Origin: Salinivirgaceae bacterium
GTDB lineage: Bacteria; Bacteroidota; Bacteroidia; Bacteroidales; SZUA-534
Direction: 5' to 3'
Assembly: GCA_017474765.1 (NCBI GenBank)
Contig: JAFVGW010000003.1
Span: forward strand, 117,278-181,277
DNA length: 64,000 bases
This document shows, in pieces, positions 37,955-46,724 of the stretch. A program made the translations under genes and the position numbers. Within the stretch, counting starts at the first letter, position 1; each line of letters starts with the position of its first letter. A model generated the notes under the pieces. It saw only the letters and a program-made list of their open reading frames with translations, was not told the origin of the DNA and made no database searches.

Positions 37955-39330
37955 AGAGACTGACAGATTATAATAAAGTGTTTTTTGTTGGCATCGGCGG
38001 AATCGGAATGAGCGCTCTGGCCCAATGGTTTCTGCGCACTGGCTACACCGTGGGCGGCTATGACCGCTCATCGTCCGACATCACCGTAAGGCTTGAAGCC
38101 GACGGCGCGCTCACAACCTTCGACGACAGCATCGACACCATTGACAACACATTCAAAACCGACACCGAACGGACACTGGTGGTTTACACGCCTGCCATTC
38201 CCGCCGACAGCGAGATACTCAACTTCTTCAAAACCAGCGGCTACGATGTGGTGAAACGCTCGGTGGCGCTTGGCATCATCGCGCAAGACAGTTACGCGGC
38301 CTGCATTGCTGGAACGCACGGCAAAACATCGATTTCGACCATGACAACCTGCATTCTGGACCAGACACAGGTTGGCGTAAACGCTTTCCTGGGCGGTATC
38401 AGCAAGAATTTCAACACCAATGTGGTCATCAAGTCGGAATCGCCGTGGGTGGTGATTGAAGCCGATGAGTTCGACCGCTCGTTCCTGACGCTCTACCCCA
38501 CCATCGCGCTCATCAGCGCCATGGACGCCGACCATCTTGACATCTACGGCAACAAGGCCGAAGTTGAGAAGGCTTTCGCGAAATTTGTGGGCCAGGTGAA
38601 AACCGACGGTGTGGTAATTATCAAAAAAGGCGTGAAACTCGATCACAAGGCCAATGCGGGCGTGCGCTACTACTCGTATGCGCTCGACTCGGAAGCCGAT
38701 TTCTACGCAAAGAATATCCACATCGAGAACAGCGAGTACGTGTTCGACATTGTGACGCCCAATGGTGTGATTGAGAACGTCAAACTTGGAATGCCAGCGC
38801 TCTACAATGTTGAGAACGCAGTGGCAGCAACGGCTGTAGCGATGTTTGCTGGCGCGTCGGAAAACGAGATTCGGTTTGGTCTGGGCGGATATGCGGGGGT
38901 GCGCCGCCGCTTCGACGTGCGCTTTAAGAACGCCGACCTGGTCTTCATCGACGACTATGCGCATCACCCCGAAGAAATCAAGGCCTGCCTGCGCTCGGTA
39001 CGCGATTTCTATCCTGGCAAGCCCGTGACGGTGATGTTTCAGCCGCACCTGTACAGCCGCACGCGCGATTTTGCCGACGAGTTTGCAGCGGCATTAGATA
39101 TGGCCGACCGCGTCATCATAACCGACATCTACCCCGCCCGCGAACTGCCGATTGAAGGCGTGTCGAGCGAGATGATTCTGGAACGTATGAAGTTGAAGGA
39201 CAAAATGTTCTGCCCGTTCGGCAAACTGAAGGACGAAGCGGTGAAAATCAAGTCGGGCGTGCTGCTCACCATGGGCGCGGGCAACATCGACACGCTGATT
39301 GAACCGATTCATCAGGCGATGATTAAGTGA
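37951..39330 (+). CDS. murC: UDP-MurNAc:L-alanine ligase MurC
   Basis: 459 residues. Adds the first L-alanine to UDP-MurNAc. Seen: FVGIGGIGMSALAQWF, AGTHGKTSISTMTT, EADEFDRSFLTL, DDYAHHPEEIKACLRSV and MFQPHLYSRTRDF. The start ATG overlaps the murG stop. The gene is followed by a 176-bp repeat-filled gap before ftsQ. Confidence 0.97.
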   Translation: MKRLTDYNKVFFVGIGGIGMSALAQWFLRTGYTVGGYDRSSSDITVRLEADGALTTFDDSIDTIDNTFKTDTERTLVVYTPAIPADSEILNFFKTSGYDVVKRSVALGIIAQDSYAACIAGTHGKTSISTMTTCILDQTQVGVNAFLGGISKNFNTNVVIKSESPWVVIEADEFDRSFLTLYPTIALISAMDADHLDIYGNKAEVEKAFAKFVGQVKTDGVVIIKKGVKLDHKANAGVRYYSYALDSEADFYAKNIHIENSEYVFDIVTPNGVIENVKLGMPALYNVENAVAATAVAMFAGASENEIRFGLGGYAGVRRRFDVRFKNADLVFIDDYAHHPEEIKACLRSVRDFYPGKPVTVMFQPHLYSRTRDFADEFAAALDMADRVIITDIYPARELPIEGVSSEMILERMKLKDKMFCPFGKLKDEAVKIKSGVLLTMGAGNIDTLIEPIHQAMIK

Positions 39331-39506
39331 GTTGTAAGTTTTAAGTTATAAGTTTTAGAAGTAATAAGTTAGGAATAAAAAGATGAGTAGGTTGAGAGAG
39401 TTGAGAAGGTTGAGATTAAACAACGAAGCCCCCGATAGCTATCGGGAAAACTTTCTAAACAGCGAAGCGCTAAACTTCTAAACTCTAAACTTCTAAACAT
39501 TTAAAA
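39331..39506. repeat. Repeat-filled gap between murC and ftsQ
   Basis: No gene. Minus-oriented leader units (AAGTTTTAAGTTATAAGTTT) at 39333-39378, a perfect 16-bp palindrome CCCGATAGCTATCGGG at 39431-39446, a CTAAACAGCGAAGCG element at 39456 that matches the reverse of 35556-35574, and plus-oriented CTAAACT units at 39470-39500 running up to the ftsQ ATG. Confidence 0.7.
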
Positions 39507-40310
39507 ATGAAAGAAAAACTGAAAACGGCGATTGTTTGGACACTGCTTGGGGGCTACCTGGTGGCGGTGCTCTGGATTGTGGGCGGCGAGACCGAGAAAG
39601 TCCGCGTCAACGCTGTTTCAGTGCGCATCAGCGACAACTCACACAACAAATTCATAACCGAATCAGACGTTACGCAAGCGCTTGACAAAGAGAACATTAA
39701 ACTGATTGGACAACTGATGGATTCCGTCAATATCCACTATCTGGAAGACATCTTGATGCACAACAACAAGTCAATCAGCCGCGCCGAAGTGTTCCGCACG
39801 GTGTACGGCGAGATTGGCGTGAACGTTGAGCAGCGGCGCCCCGTCATGCGCATCATCAACCCCAACGGCGACAGTTACTATGTTGACGACAACGGCCAGG
39901 TGATGCCGTTGAGCAAGAAATACACGGCGCACGTGATTGTGGTGAGCGGCAATCTGAACGAGCCTTACATGGACCATGTGGGCGAGAACCTGCGCATCCA
40001 TCAGCCGAAGGCCGACAAATCGACTGGCGAACTGCTGCCCGACTTGTTCCGTCTGGTGCAGTTCATCAACGGCAGCAAGTTCTGGAAAGCGCAGATTGAG
40101 CAGATTTACATCAATCAGAAAAAAGAGATTGAACTGGTGCCGCGCGTGGGCAACCACACCATCATTCTGGGCTCGGTTGACGACCTGCGCGAGAAGTTCG
40201 AAAACCTTGAAGCCTTCTACGAGCAAGGCCTTTCGAAATACGGATGGAACAAATACAAAACGATAAATCTTAAATTTAAAAATCAAATAGTTTGTACTAA
40301 AAGGACATAA
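39507..40310 (+). CDS. ftsQ: Cell division protein FtsQ
   Basis: 267 residues. One N-terminal membrane anchor (TAIVWTLLGGYLVAVLWIV) then a periplasmic POTRA-like region (VSVRISDNSHNKFITESDVT) and a beta domain ending near ELVPRVGNHTIILGSVDDLR, which is typical of FtsQ. It recruits FtsL/FtsB and FtsWI to the septum. It is 3 bp before ftsA. Sequence divergence is normal for this family; position between murC and ftsA secures the call. Confidence 0.92.
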   Translation: MKEKLKTAIVWTLLGGYLVAVLWIVGGETEKVRVNAVSVRISDNSHNKFITESDVTQALDKENIKLIGQLMDSVNIHYLEDILMHNNKSISRAEVFRTVYGEIGVNVEQRRPVMRIINPNGDSYYVDDNGQVMPLSKKYTAHVIVVSGNLNEPYMDHVGENLRIHQPKADKSTGELLPDLFRLVQFINGSKFWKAQIEQIYINQKKEIELVPRVGNHTIILGSVDDLREKFENLEAFYEQGLSKYGWNKYKTINLKFKNQIVCTKRT

Positions 40311-40313
40311 GGT

Positions 40314-41669
40314 ATGGAACAGCAAAACTCAAACATCATTGCAGCGATTGATGTCGGCACGACAAAAATCGTGGTGCTCGTCGGCCGAAAAGACGAAAAC
40401 GGCACAATTGAAGTGATTGGCTACGGCCGCACCGAATCGAAAGGTGTACGCCGCGGGGCGGTACTCAACATTGAAGAGACCAGCAGGTCGATACGCGACG
40501 CCGTGGCTCAGGCCGAAGAGACATCGGGCATAAAGATTACGGAAGCCTACGTGGGCATTGCGGGGCAGCACATCCGCAGCGAGCGCTGCACACAAACCAA
40601 AAACCGCAATCTGCAGACCGAAACCATATCTCAAGCCGACATCGAATTTCTGGTGAGCCAGATGCGCGACGCGCCAACCGAAATGGGCGAAGAAGTGCTG
40701 CACATTCTGCCGCAGAGTTACACTGTCGACGACGAGAAGGACATTCTGTCGCCCGTGGGCATGTGCGGAAAGAGACTCTCTTGCGATTTCCATATCGTCT
40801 TTGGAAAGACGTCGGCGGCCAACAATCTTCGGACATGCGTCGAGCAAAACGGCATCAAGGTCAAAAGTCTGATTCTTGAGCCATTGGCATCGTCGACCGC
40901 TGTCCTTACTGATGACGACAAAGAGTTGGGCGTGGCGCTTGTGGACATTGGCGGCGGCACCACCGACCTAGCCATTTTCATTGACGGCCGCATCTTCCAC
41001 ACCGAAGTGATTCCCTACGGCGGCAACACTGTAACCAACGACATCAAGAAAGGCTGCAACATTCTTGAACGCCAGGCCGAAGGGCTCAAAGTACAGTTTG
41101 GCTCTGCCATCGCAACCGCCGACCTTGCCAACAAATCGGTAACCATACCTGGCTCTGGCGGTCTGAAGCCGAAAGACATAACGCTCACTAATCTGGCCAA
41201 CATAATCAACGCCCGCATGGACGAGATTATCAAAACCGTGAAACACCAGATTGAAGTGTCGGGCGCAAGAAAAGATTTAGGCGCAGGCATTGTCATCACT
41301 GGCGGCGGCTCAATGCTGAAGAATCTGGTTCAACTGTTCGCCGCGCGCACTGGCTACGAGATTCGCATTGGCGTACCAAACCGACTGATTAAAAGCAAGT
41401 TCGAAAGCGTTACAAATATGCCGAGCAATTCAACATCAATCGGTTTGCTGATTATGGGTTTCGATAACACCCTGAACGATGGTGTGGCCGATAACATTCA
41501 ATTCAAGATTGAAGAGAAAAACGACACCGAAACCAGCGCGACTGAAGAGATGGATGACACCACAGCGAATAACGTTGAAGAAAAGCCAAATAAAGGCAAA
41601 GCATTTGTTAAAAATATCTGGAACAAAACCTTTGATTTTATTACAACTGTTGATGATAAAGAATTTTAA
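40314..41669 (+). CDS. ftsA: Cell division protein FtsA
   Basis: 451 residues. Actin-like protein that tethers FtsZ to the membrane. Seen: phosphate-1 loop AAIDVGTTKIVVLVGRK, the SHS2-like insertion near AYVGIAGQHIRS, phosphate-2 VDIGGGTTDLAIF, and the adenosine motif ITGGGSMLKNLVQLF. After about residue 395 there is an acidic/threonine-rich linker followed by KNIWNKTFDFITT, a plausible C-terminal amphipathic membrane helix. ftsZ starts 21 bp later. Confidence 0.96.
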   Translation: MEQQNSNIIAAIDVGTTKIVVLVGRKDENGTIEVIGYGRTESKGVRRGAVLNIEETSRSIRDAVAQAEETSGIKITEAYVGIAGQHIRSERCTQTKNRNLQTETISQADIEFLVSQMRDAPTEMGEEVLHILPQSYTVDDEKDILSPVGMCGKRLSCDFHIVFGKTSAANNLRTCVEQNGIKVKSLILEPLASSTAVLTDDDKELGVALVDIGGGTTDLAIFIDGRIFHTEVIPYGGNTVTNDIKKGCNILERQAEGLKVQFGSAIATADLANKSVTIPGSGGLKPKDITLTNLANIINARMDEIIKTVKHQIEVSGARKDLGAGIVITGGGSMLKNLVQLFAARTGYEIRIGVPNRLIKSKFESVTNMPSNSTSIGLLIMGFDNTLNDGVADNIQFKIEEKNDTETSATEEMDDTTANNVEEKPNKGKAFVKNIWNKTFDFITTVDDKEF

Positions 41670-41690
41670 ACCCTTAAAAAATCACATACT

Positions 41691-43106
41691 ATGGAAGGAC
41701 TTATGAATTTCGGTTTCGAAGAAGGTAAATCGAATATTATCAAAGTGATAGGCGTGGGTGGAAGTGGCGGAAATGCTGTCAACCACATGTTCAACAAAGG
41801 TATCAATGGCGTTGACTTTGTGGTGTGCAACACCGACCAGCAAGCGCTGCACAACAGCCCCATCGACAATAAGATACAGTTGGGGGCAACACTCACCCAA
41901 GGTTTGGGCGCAGGCAACGAGCCGACTCAAGGCCGCGAAGCCGCACGCGAGAGTTACGACGACATTGCCGCAATGCTGTCGCAGAATGCCAAAATGGTGT
42001 TTGTGACTGCTGGCATGGGCGGCGGCACTAGCACTGGCGCGGCACCCGTCATCGCGCAGCAGGCGAAAGACATGGGCATCCTGACTGTGGGCATCGTCAC
42101 ACTGCCGTTCCGTTTCGAAGGCAAAAAACGCAAACTCAACGCCATCGACGGCCTGAAAGAGATGCGCAAAAGCGTTGACGCCCTGCTGGTTATCGATAAC
42201 GAGAAAATACGCGAGATTTATGGCGACTGCCCGTCGAGCCAGGCATTCGGCTATGCCGACGACATTCTGACTTTGGCCGCCAAAGGCATTGCCGAAATCA
42301 TCACCGTGCACGGAATTGTGAATGTCGATTTTGCTGATGTCAAGACAGTTATGACCGACAGCGGCATTGCCCTGATGGGCTCGGCCAACGCCACTGGCGA
42401 CAACCGCGCCATCGAAGCCATTGAGAAGGCCATGCACTCGCCGCTCTTGAGAAACAACGACATTCGCGGTGCAAAGAACATCCTGCTCAACATCATCTCG
42501 AGCAGCGAGCACGAATCGACAATGGACGAAGTTTGCAGCATCAACGACTACGTGCAGGAAGCCGCTGGCAACAACGCCGACATCATCTGGGGCAACACCA
42601 TCGACAACTCGCTGGGCGACGCTTTGAGCGTGACGGTCATCGCCACTGGATTTGACGACGACAGCCTGAACGATTTCATTCCTGAACAGCCTAAAAAGAA
42701 GGAAGTTGAGATACTACATGACACCATGGAAACGGCAGAAACCGCGCCGAAAGCAGCGCCGCAGCCAGTTAATGGTACTTTCAGTTTTGAAACCGATTTC
42801 CCGACCAACAATCCAGAAACAATTGAGCATCTGACACTTGAGAAAATCTCGCCAATGGATTTTGAAATCCGCCAGGCGAAACTCGACTTCGGCGAGAGCA
42901 CGCAACCGCTGCCATACAGCACCGAGCAGGAAGTTCTCGACATGGAAAACGAGCCTGCCTATATGCGCCGCCAGCGAATGAGCCAGCCGCAAGAGCAGCA
43001 GCCCGCAGCCGAAAGCGCGCCGCAAAACCAAGTGTCGCACATGACGCTCTCGAGCGACGGCAAACTGCGCGAGAATAACTCGTTCTTGTTTGATAATGTA
43101 GATTAA
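41691..43106 (+). CDS. ftsZ: Cell division protein FtsZ
   Basis: 471 residues. Tubulin-like GTPase that forms the Z ring. Seen: nucleotide loop IKVIGVGGSGGNAVNHM, T7 catalytic loop NVDFADVKTVM, and a long acidic/glutamine-rich linker ending in a conserved peptide (RENNSFLFDNVD) of the Bacteroidota type that binds FtsA. The T4 phosphate loop, normally GGGTGTG, reads GGGTSTG here: residue 114 is Ser (codon AGC at 42030-42032). Everything else in the domain looks intact. Last gene of the dcw cluster; a hairpin palindrome lies directly after it. Confidence 0.96.
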   Translation: MEGLMNFGFEEGKSNIIKVIGVGGSGGNAVNHMFNKGINGVDFVVCNTDQQALHNSPIDNKIQLGATLTQGLGAGNEPTQGREAARESYDDIAAMLSQNAKMVFVTAGMGGGTSTGAAPVIAQQAKDMGILTVGIVTLPFRFEGKKRKLNAIDGLKEMRKSVDALLVIDNEKIREIYGDCPSSQAFGYADDILTLAAKGIAEIITVHGIVNVDFADVKTVMTDSGIALMGSANATGDNRAIEAIEKAMHSPLLRNNDIRGAKNILLNIISSSEHESTMDEVCSINDYVQEAAGNNADIIWGNTIDNSLGDALSVTVIATGFDDDSLNDFIPEQPKKKEVEILHDTMETAETAPKAAPQPVNGTFSFETDFPTNNPETIEHLTLEKISPMDFEIRQAKLDFGESTQPLPYSTEQEVLDMENEPAYMRRQRMSQPQEQQPAAESAPQNQVSHMTLSSDGKLRENNSFLFDNVD

Positions 43107-43119
43107 CGTAAACGAAAAC

Positions 43120-43143
43120 AGAGACGTGCCACGGCGCGTCTCT
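43120..43143. repeat. REP-like palindrome after ftsZ
   Basis: AGAGACGTGCC-AC-GGCGCGTCTCT, an 11-bp stem with one G-U wobble and a 2-base loop, followed by CTAC as at 22148. There is no T-run directly after it, so a terminator role is not certain. Confidence 0.65.
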
Positions 43144-43165
43144 ACTTAAAAACTTATAACTGAAT

Positions 43166-44197
43166 ATGATAGAATTTACAGCCGCACAAATTGCCGAAGC
43201 CCTGAAGGGCGAAGTGGTGGGCAACGCCGATGTGAAACTGCGCGATGTGGCAAAGATTGAAGAAGGCCGCGAAGGCGCCTTGTCGTTCCTTGCCAACCCC
43301 AAATACATACCGTACATCTACACCACCAAATCGTCGGCGGTGCTGGTGAACCGCGATTTCAAACCCGAGAATCCTGTTTCAACCACGCTCATCTATGTCG
43401 ACAACGCCTACGAGTCGTTCGCGTCGCTGCTCGACATGGTGGCTGAAGCCGTCATTCCGCGCAAAAGCGGCATTGAGCAGCCGTCGTTCATCGACCCGAC
43501 AGCACAATGCGGCGAAGGGCTATATCTGGGCGCTTTCGCCTACATCGGGCCAAACGCCCGCATCGGCAAGAACGTGAAGATTTATCCGCAATGCTATATT
43601 GGTGATAATGTGCATATTGGCGACAACTGCATCATCTTCCCTGGTGTGAAAATCTACTACAACTGCGTGCTGGGCAACAACGTGACGTTGCACGCTGGCG
43701 TCTCAATCGGTGCCGACGGATTCGGGTTCGCCCCCAACACCGACAACAACTACAAGAAGATTCCGCAGATTGGCAACGTGATAATCGAAGATTATGTTGA
43801 GATTGGCGCCAACGCCTGTGTCGACCGCGCCACAATGGGCTCAACCATTGTTCACAAAGGCGTGAAACTCGACAATCTGGTTCAGGTTGGCCACAACGTT
43901 CAGATTGGCGAGAACACCGTGATGTCGGCACAGTGCGGCATTGCAGGCTCAACGAAAATCGGGCGAAACTGCATGTGCGGCGGCCAGGTGGGTTTTGCGC
44001 CACACATCACCGTGGCCGACGGCACACACATCGGCGCACAGTCGGGTCTGAACTCGTCAATCAAGACCGAAGGCACAGCCATCATCGGCTCGCCTGTTCA
44101 GGAATACCAGAGTTGGCTGCGCTCGTATGTTGTGTTCCGCAAACTGCCCGACATCGCCAAACGGCTCGATGCTGTTGAAAAACAGATGAAAGCATAA
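43166..44197 (+). CDS. lpxD: UDP-3-O-acylglucosamine N-acyltransferase LpxD
   Basis: 343 residues. Third step of lipid A synthesis: transfers a 3-hydroxyacyl chain to the 2-amino group. N-terminal uridine-binding domain (AAQIAEALKGEVVGNADVKL, GALSFLANPKY) then a left-handed beta-helix of hexapeptide repeats (YIGPNARIGKNVKIYPQCYI, VTLHAGVSIGADGFGF) with the conserved VQVGHNVQIGENTVMSAQCG block; the catalytic His is in QVGHN. The C-terminal helix is present. It follows ftsZ by 59 bp and ends with a strong terminator. The lpxC/fabZ partner is not in the window. Confidence 0.95.
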   Translation: MIEFTAAQIAEALKGEVVGNADVKLRDVAKIEEGREGALSFLANPKYIPYIYTTKSSAVLVNRDFKPENPVSTTLIYVDNAYESFASLLDMVAEAVIPRKSGIEQPSFIDPTAQCGEGLYLGAFAYIGPNARIGKNVKIYPQCYIGDNVHIGDNCIIFPGVKIYYNCVLGNNVTLHAGVSIGADGFGFAPNTDNNYKKIPQIGNVIIEDYVEIGANACVDRATMGSTIVHKGVKLDNLVQVGHNVQIGENTVMSAQCGIAGSTKIGRNCMCGGQVGFAPHITVADGTHIGAQSGLNSSIKTEGTAIIGSPVQEYQSWLRSYVVFRKLPDIAKRLDAVEKQMKA

Positions 44198-44223
44198 TAA
44201 TCGAGAACAATTAGCGTCATTAC

Positions 44224-44256
44224 GCCCCGCCAGTTCTGCTGACGGGGCTTTTTTTT
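44224..44256 (+). terminator. Terminator after lpxD
   Basis: GCCCCGCCAG pairs with CTGACGGGGC (one mismatch) and is followed by eight T. Confidence 0.9.
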
Positions 44257-44378
44257 GACTCTCTGAATTTCAAAAACCTCAACAAAACCAACATCATATT
44301 CATCAACCGCAATCTATTTCGAGCACAACCGTTTGCTATTGCGCTTTTATTTCGCCATATTTGCAGAAACATCTTCTT

Positions 44379-45125
44379 ATGGGATTTTTGGGACTATTCG
44401 GCAAAAAAAAAGAACCCATGTTGCCTCTACGGGAGCTTGGGCTGACATGCGACATGCATTCGCACCTGATTCCTGGTGTCGATGATGGCTCGCAATCAGC
44501 CAAAGACAGCATTCTCATGATTAAAGGCATGAGCGACATGGGATATAAAAAGCTGATAATCACCCCGCATTTCATGACCGGATTTTACAACAACACGGCC
44601 GATGGCGTCAGAGACTCGCTATCGATGTTGAAAGAGGGTGTTGCCCGTCAGGACATCGACATCGACCTTGAGGTTGCCGCCGAATACTACATCGACTACG
44701 ACTTCATGCAAGACCTTGACAAAAAACCGATGCTGACCTTCGGCAATAAAATGCTTCTTTTCGAATGCTCGTTCACTAACCAGCACCGCAACTTTGACGA
44801 AACCGTTTTTGAGATGCAGATTAACGGCTATAAACCTGTACTGGCCCACCCCGAGCGCTATACATACTGGCATGGAGCCACTCGTCTGATGCATGAATTT
44901 CACGACCGTGGAATCCTCTTTCAGCTCAACTTGCTCTCAATTATCGGAGCTTATTCGCCCAGCATCACAAAAGCGGCCATGAGCCTCATCGACAATGGTT
45001 TGTGCGACTTCATCGGTACAGATTTGCACAACGCCAACCATCTGGCCGCCATCGAAAACGCAACAATTCCTGCAAGTCTTTTTGAAAAACTCAGCAAACT
45101 GAAACTACTGAACAACAGTATTTGA
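44379..45125 (+). CDS. YwqE/CpsB-type PHP tyrosine phosphatase
   Basis: 248 residues from the ATG at 44379 (MGFLGLFGKKKEPM); the in-frame codon at 44361 is TTG. PHP-fold metal-dependent protein tyrosine phosphatase that resets BY-kinases controlling capsule or exopolysaccharide chain export. Metal ligands seen: DMHSHLIPGVDDGS near 26-39, ITPHFM, LFECSF, VLAHPERY, and FIGTDLHN near the C-terminus. It lies at the edge of the polysaccharide locus, facing it on the opposite strand. No BY-kinase is in the window. Confidence 0.9.
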   Translation: MGFLGLFGKKKEPMLPLRELGLTCDMHSHLIPGVDDGSQSAKDSILMIKGMSDMGYKKLIITPHFMTGFYNNTADGVRDSLSMLKEGVARQDIDIDLEVAAEYYIDYDFMQDLDKKPMLTFGNKMLLFECSFTNQHRNFDETVFEMQINGYKPVLAHPERYTYWHGATRLMHEFHDRGILFQLNLLSIIGAYSPSITKAAMSLIDNGLCDFIGTDLHNANHLAAIENATIPASLFEKLSKLKLLNNSI

Positions 45126-45185
45126 GCGTCTGCTAAATTGGATCTTGCACTTTTCTGAACAAGAAAAGACGCTTGATGGCAAAAA

Positions 45186-45284
45186 TCAACTTGAAAAATA
45201 GATTCTTTCTAAAAATTGGGTGTAATTCTTATTGGCTTCAAAATTCTCTTTCCAAAAATCGTAGGCAATGCGGGAAACAAAAAC
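45186..45284 (-). pseudogene. C-terminal remnant of an unidentified protein
   Basis: Downstream of ATPase 1 (7 bp after its stop) a minus-strand frame encodes about 32 residues, including RIAYDFWKENFEANKNYTQF and FLERIYFSS, then a stop, with no start of its own. The residue pattern is protein-like and looks like the tail of a sugar-locus enzyme. It is read here as a gene truncated when the ATPase module arrived. The family is not identified. Confidence 0.35.
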
Positions 45285-45290
45285 TCAGCC

Positions 45291-46550
45291 TTACCCCAGA
45301 AAATAAGCGGCACTAACCGCAGTTATTGAATCCGAAAACTGGTGCGTCTGGTTGTCATTAGAAAGCAGAAACGAGTGCAACAGCGGCTTGTCGAGAAACT
45401 CCTGCAAGTTGCGCAGGTGCCGCGCATCGGTGGCCGAGACGTGCTCCGCCATCTTTATCTCGAAAGCGTAATAGCCGTTCTGCGTATCGATAAGTAAATC
45501 AACTTCCTTGCCATCGTGGGTACGCAAATAATAAAAATTAACACGAGCGCGAATGTTGTTCACTTGCTTGTAAATCTCAGAAACAACGGCACTCTCGAAC
45601 TCGCCGCCCGTCAGTCCGCCACGTTTTTTCAAAACCGCCTGAACCACGCCATTGTCTAAATAGTGGATTTTGGGCGCTTTCACCAATCGCTTGTTAATGT
45701 TTCTGCTCCACGCGGGAAGGATTAGCGTCTGATAACTCAACGACAAGTATTGCAAATAGTTCTTAACCGTTTTGGTGGTTACGCCAATCTCTTTCGACAG
45801 CGACGTCTCGTTCAGAATCTGCCCCGTGTCGGCGGCCAGCGCCTGCTGTAGTTTCACATACGGTTCAAGGTCGCGAATCATTGCAAGGTCGCGGACATCG
45901 CGCTCCAAATAGGTGCGTACATAATCCGACAGCCACTCGTAGCGCAAATCGTCGGTCAACTGCCTGTCGGTCAGTTTCGGGTAGCCGCCAAACCGAAGGT
46001 AATACTGCCACTGCTGCGTTTTGACGGCGTAATTCTTATCGAACAGAAACGACGGCATAAACATCACATCCGCCATTCCGTTTTTTATAATTTGCTGAAA
46101 CGGTGACATTTGCACGGCATTGTCGGTGCCTTGCGTAATCAACTCGGGCAACGTGAGTGGATAAAGCGAAAAAATAGAGCATCGCCCAGCCAGGCTCTCC
46201 TTCACCTTGTTGAGCAGCAGTATCTGACTTGACCCCAAGAGAATATACCGCACATCGTCGAACTTGTCGTAGGTTGCTTTCACGCTCTCGACAAGTTGCG
46301 GCATTTTCTGAACTTCGTCGAGAATTGCCATAGGATATGCCGAGTGCCACATATCGGCTGTCAATTGCCAGTACTCTGAACTTGCCACTGGGTCCTCAAC
46401 CGAAATGTACTCGTATTTAGGGAAATAACGTTTCACAAACGTAGTCTTTCCAACTTGTCTCGCCCCCGTGAAAACAACGATTCTGCCTAACGAAGACGCC
46501 AGAATGTCTTGTATCCCTTGCAACATTTGCCTGTCAATCACCTGTTTCAT
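45291..46550 (-). CDS. DUF4143-type AAA ATPase, copy 1
   Basis: 419 residues. AAA_14 ATPase fused to a DUF4143 region. Seen: Walker A TGARQVGKTT at 28-37, Walker B AILDEVQK near 75-82, sensor-like LLGSSQILLLN, GRCSIFSLYPLTLPEL, a winged-helix-like block (ETSLSKEIGVTTKTVKNYLQ), and a C-terminal PD-(D/E)XK-like motif: EVDLLID then YAFEIK (Lys366). Members are abundant in Bacteroidales and Archaea; function is unproven. It stands between the YwqE gene and the sugar locus, on the locus strand, with its own promoter and a 33-bp repeat array just upstream. A gene remnant lies 7 bp downstream. Confidence 0.88.
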   Translation of the reverse strand: MKQVIDRQMLQGIQDILASSLGRIVVFTGARQVGKTTFVKRYFPKYEYISVEDPVASSEYWQLTADMWHSAYPMAILDEVQKMPQLVESVKATYDKFDDVRYILLGSSQILLLNKVKESLAGRCSIFSLYPLTLPELITQGTDNAVQMSPFQQIIKNGMADVMFMPSFLFDKNYAVKTQQWQYYLRFGGYPKLTDRQLTDDLRYEWLSDYVRTYLERDVRDLAMIRDLEPYVKLQQALAADTGQILNETSLSKEIGVTTKTVKNYLQYLSLSYQTLILPAWSRNINKRLVKAPKIHYLDNGVVQAVLKKRGGLTGGEFESAVVSEIYKQVNNIRARVNFYYLRTHDGKEVDLLIDTQNGYYAFEIKMAEHVSATDARHLRNLQEFLDKPLLHSFLLSNDNQTHQFSDSITAVSAAYFLG

Positions 46551-46567
46551 AGTTCCTTATTTTTTTG

Positions 46568-46599
46568 CAAACATACAAAGCAATAGACCAACTTCCAAA
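46568..46599 (-). promoter_or_regulatory. Promoter of ATPase copy 1
   Basis: On the minus strand TTTG (46599-46596), 20 bases, TATGTTTG (46575-46568). The -33 TTTG is part of the first unit of the repeat array. Confidence 0.65.
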
Positions 46600-46676
46600 T
46601 TTTACGCCAAAATCTTGCACCTTACTACCAAATTTTACGCCAAAATTAAGAAGTATGGGTGCGGATTTTACGCCAA
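46599..46676 (-). repeat. 33-bp tandem repeat array upstream of ATPase copy 1
   Basis: ATTTTACGCCAA occurs at 46599, 46632 and 46665, spaced exactly 33 bp. The intervening bases differ, so only the core is conserved. The array begins 49 bp upstream of the start codon and touches the -33 box. Confidence 0.85.
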
Positions 46677-46724
46677 TATCATGTATTAATTTAATGGCTT
46701 ACAAAATATAGAGCTCTCACTATA

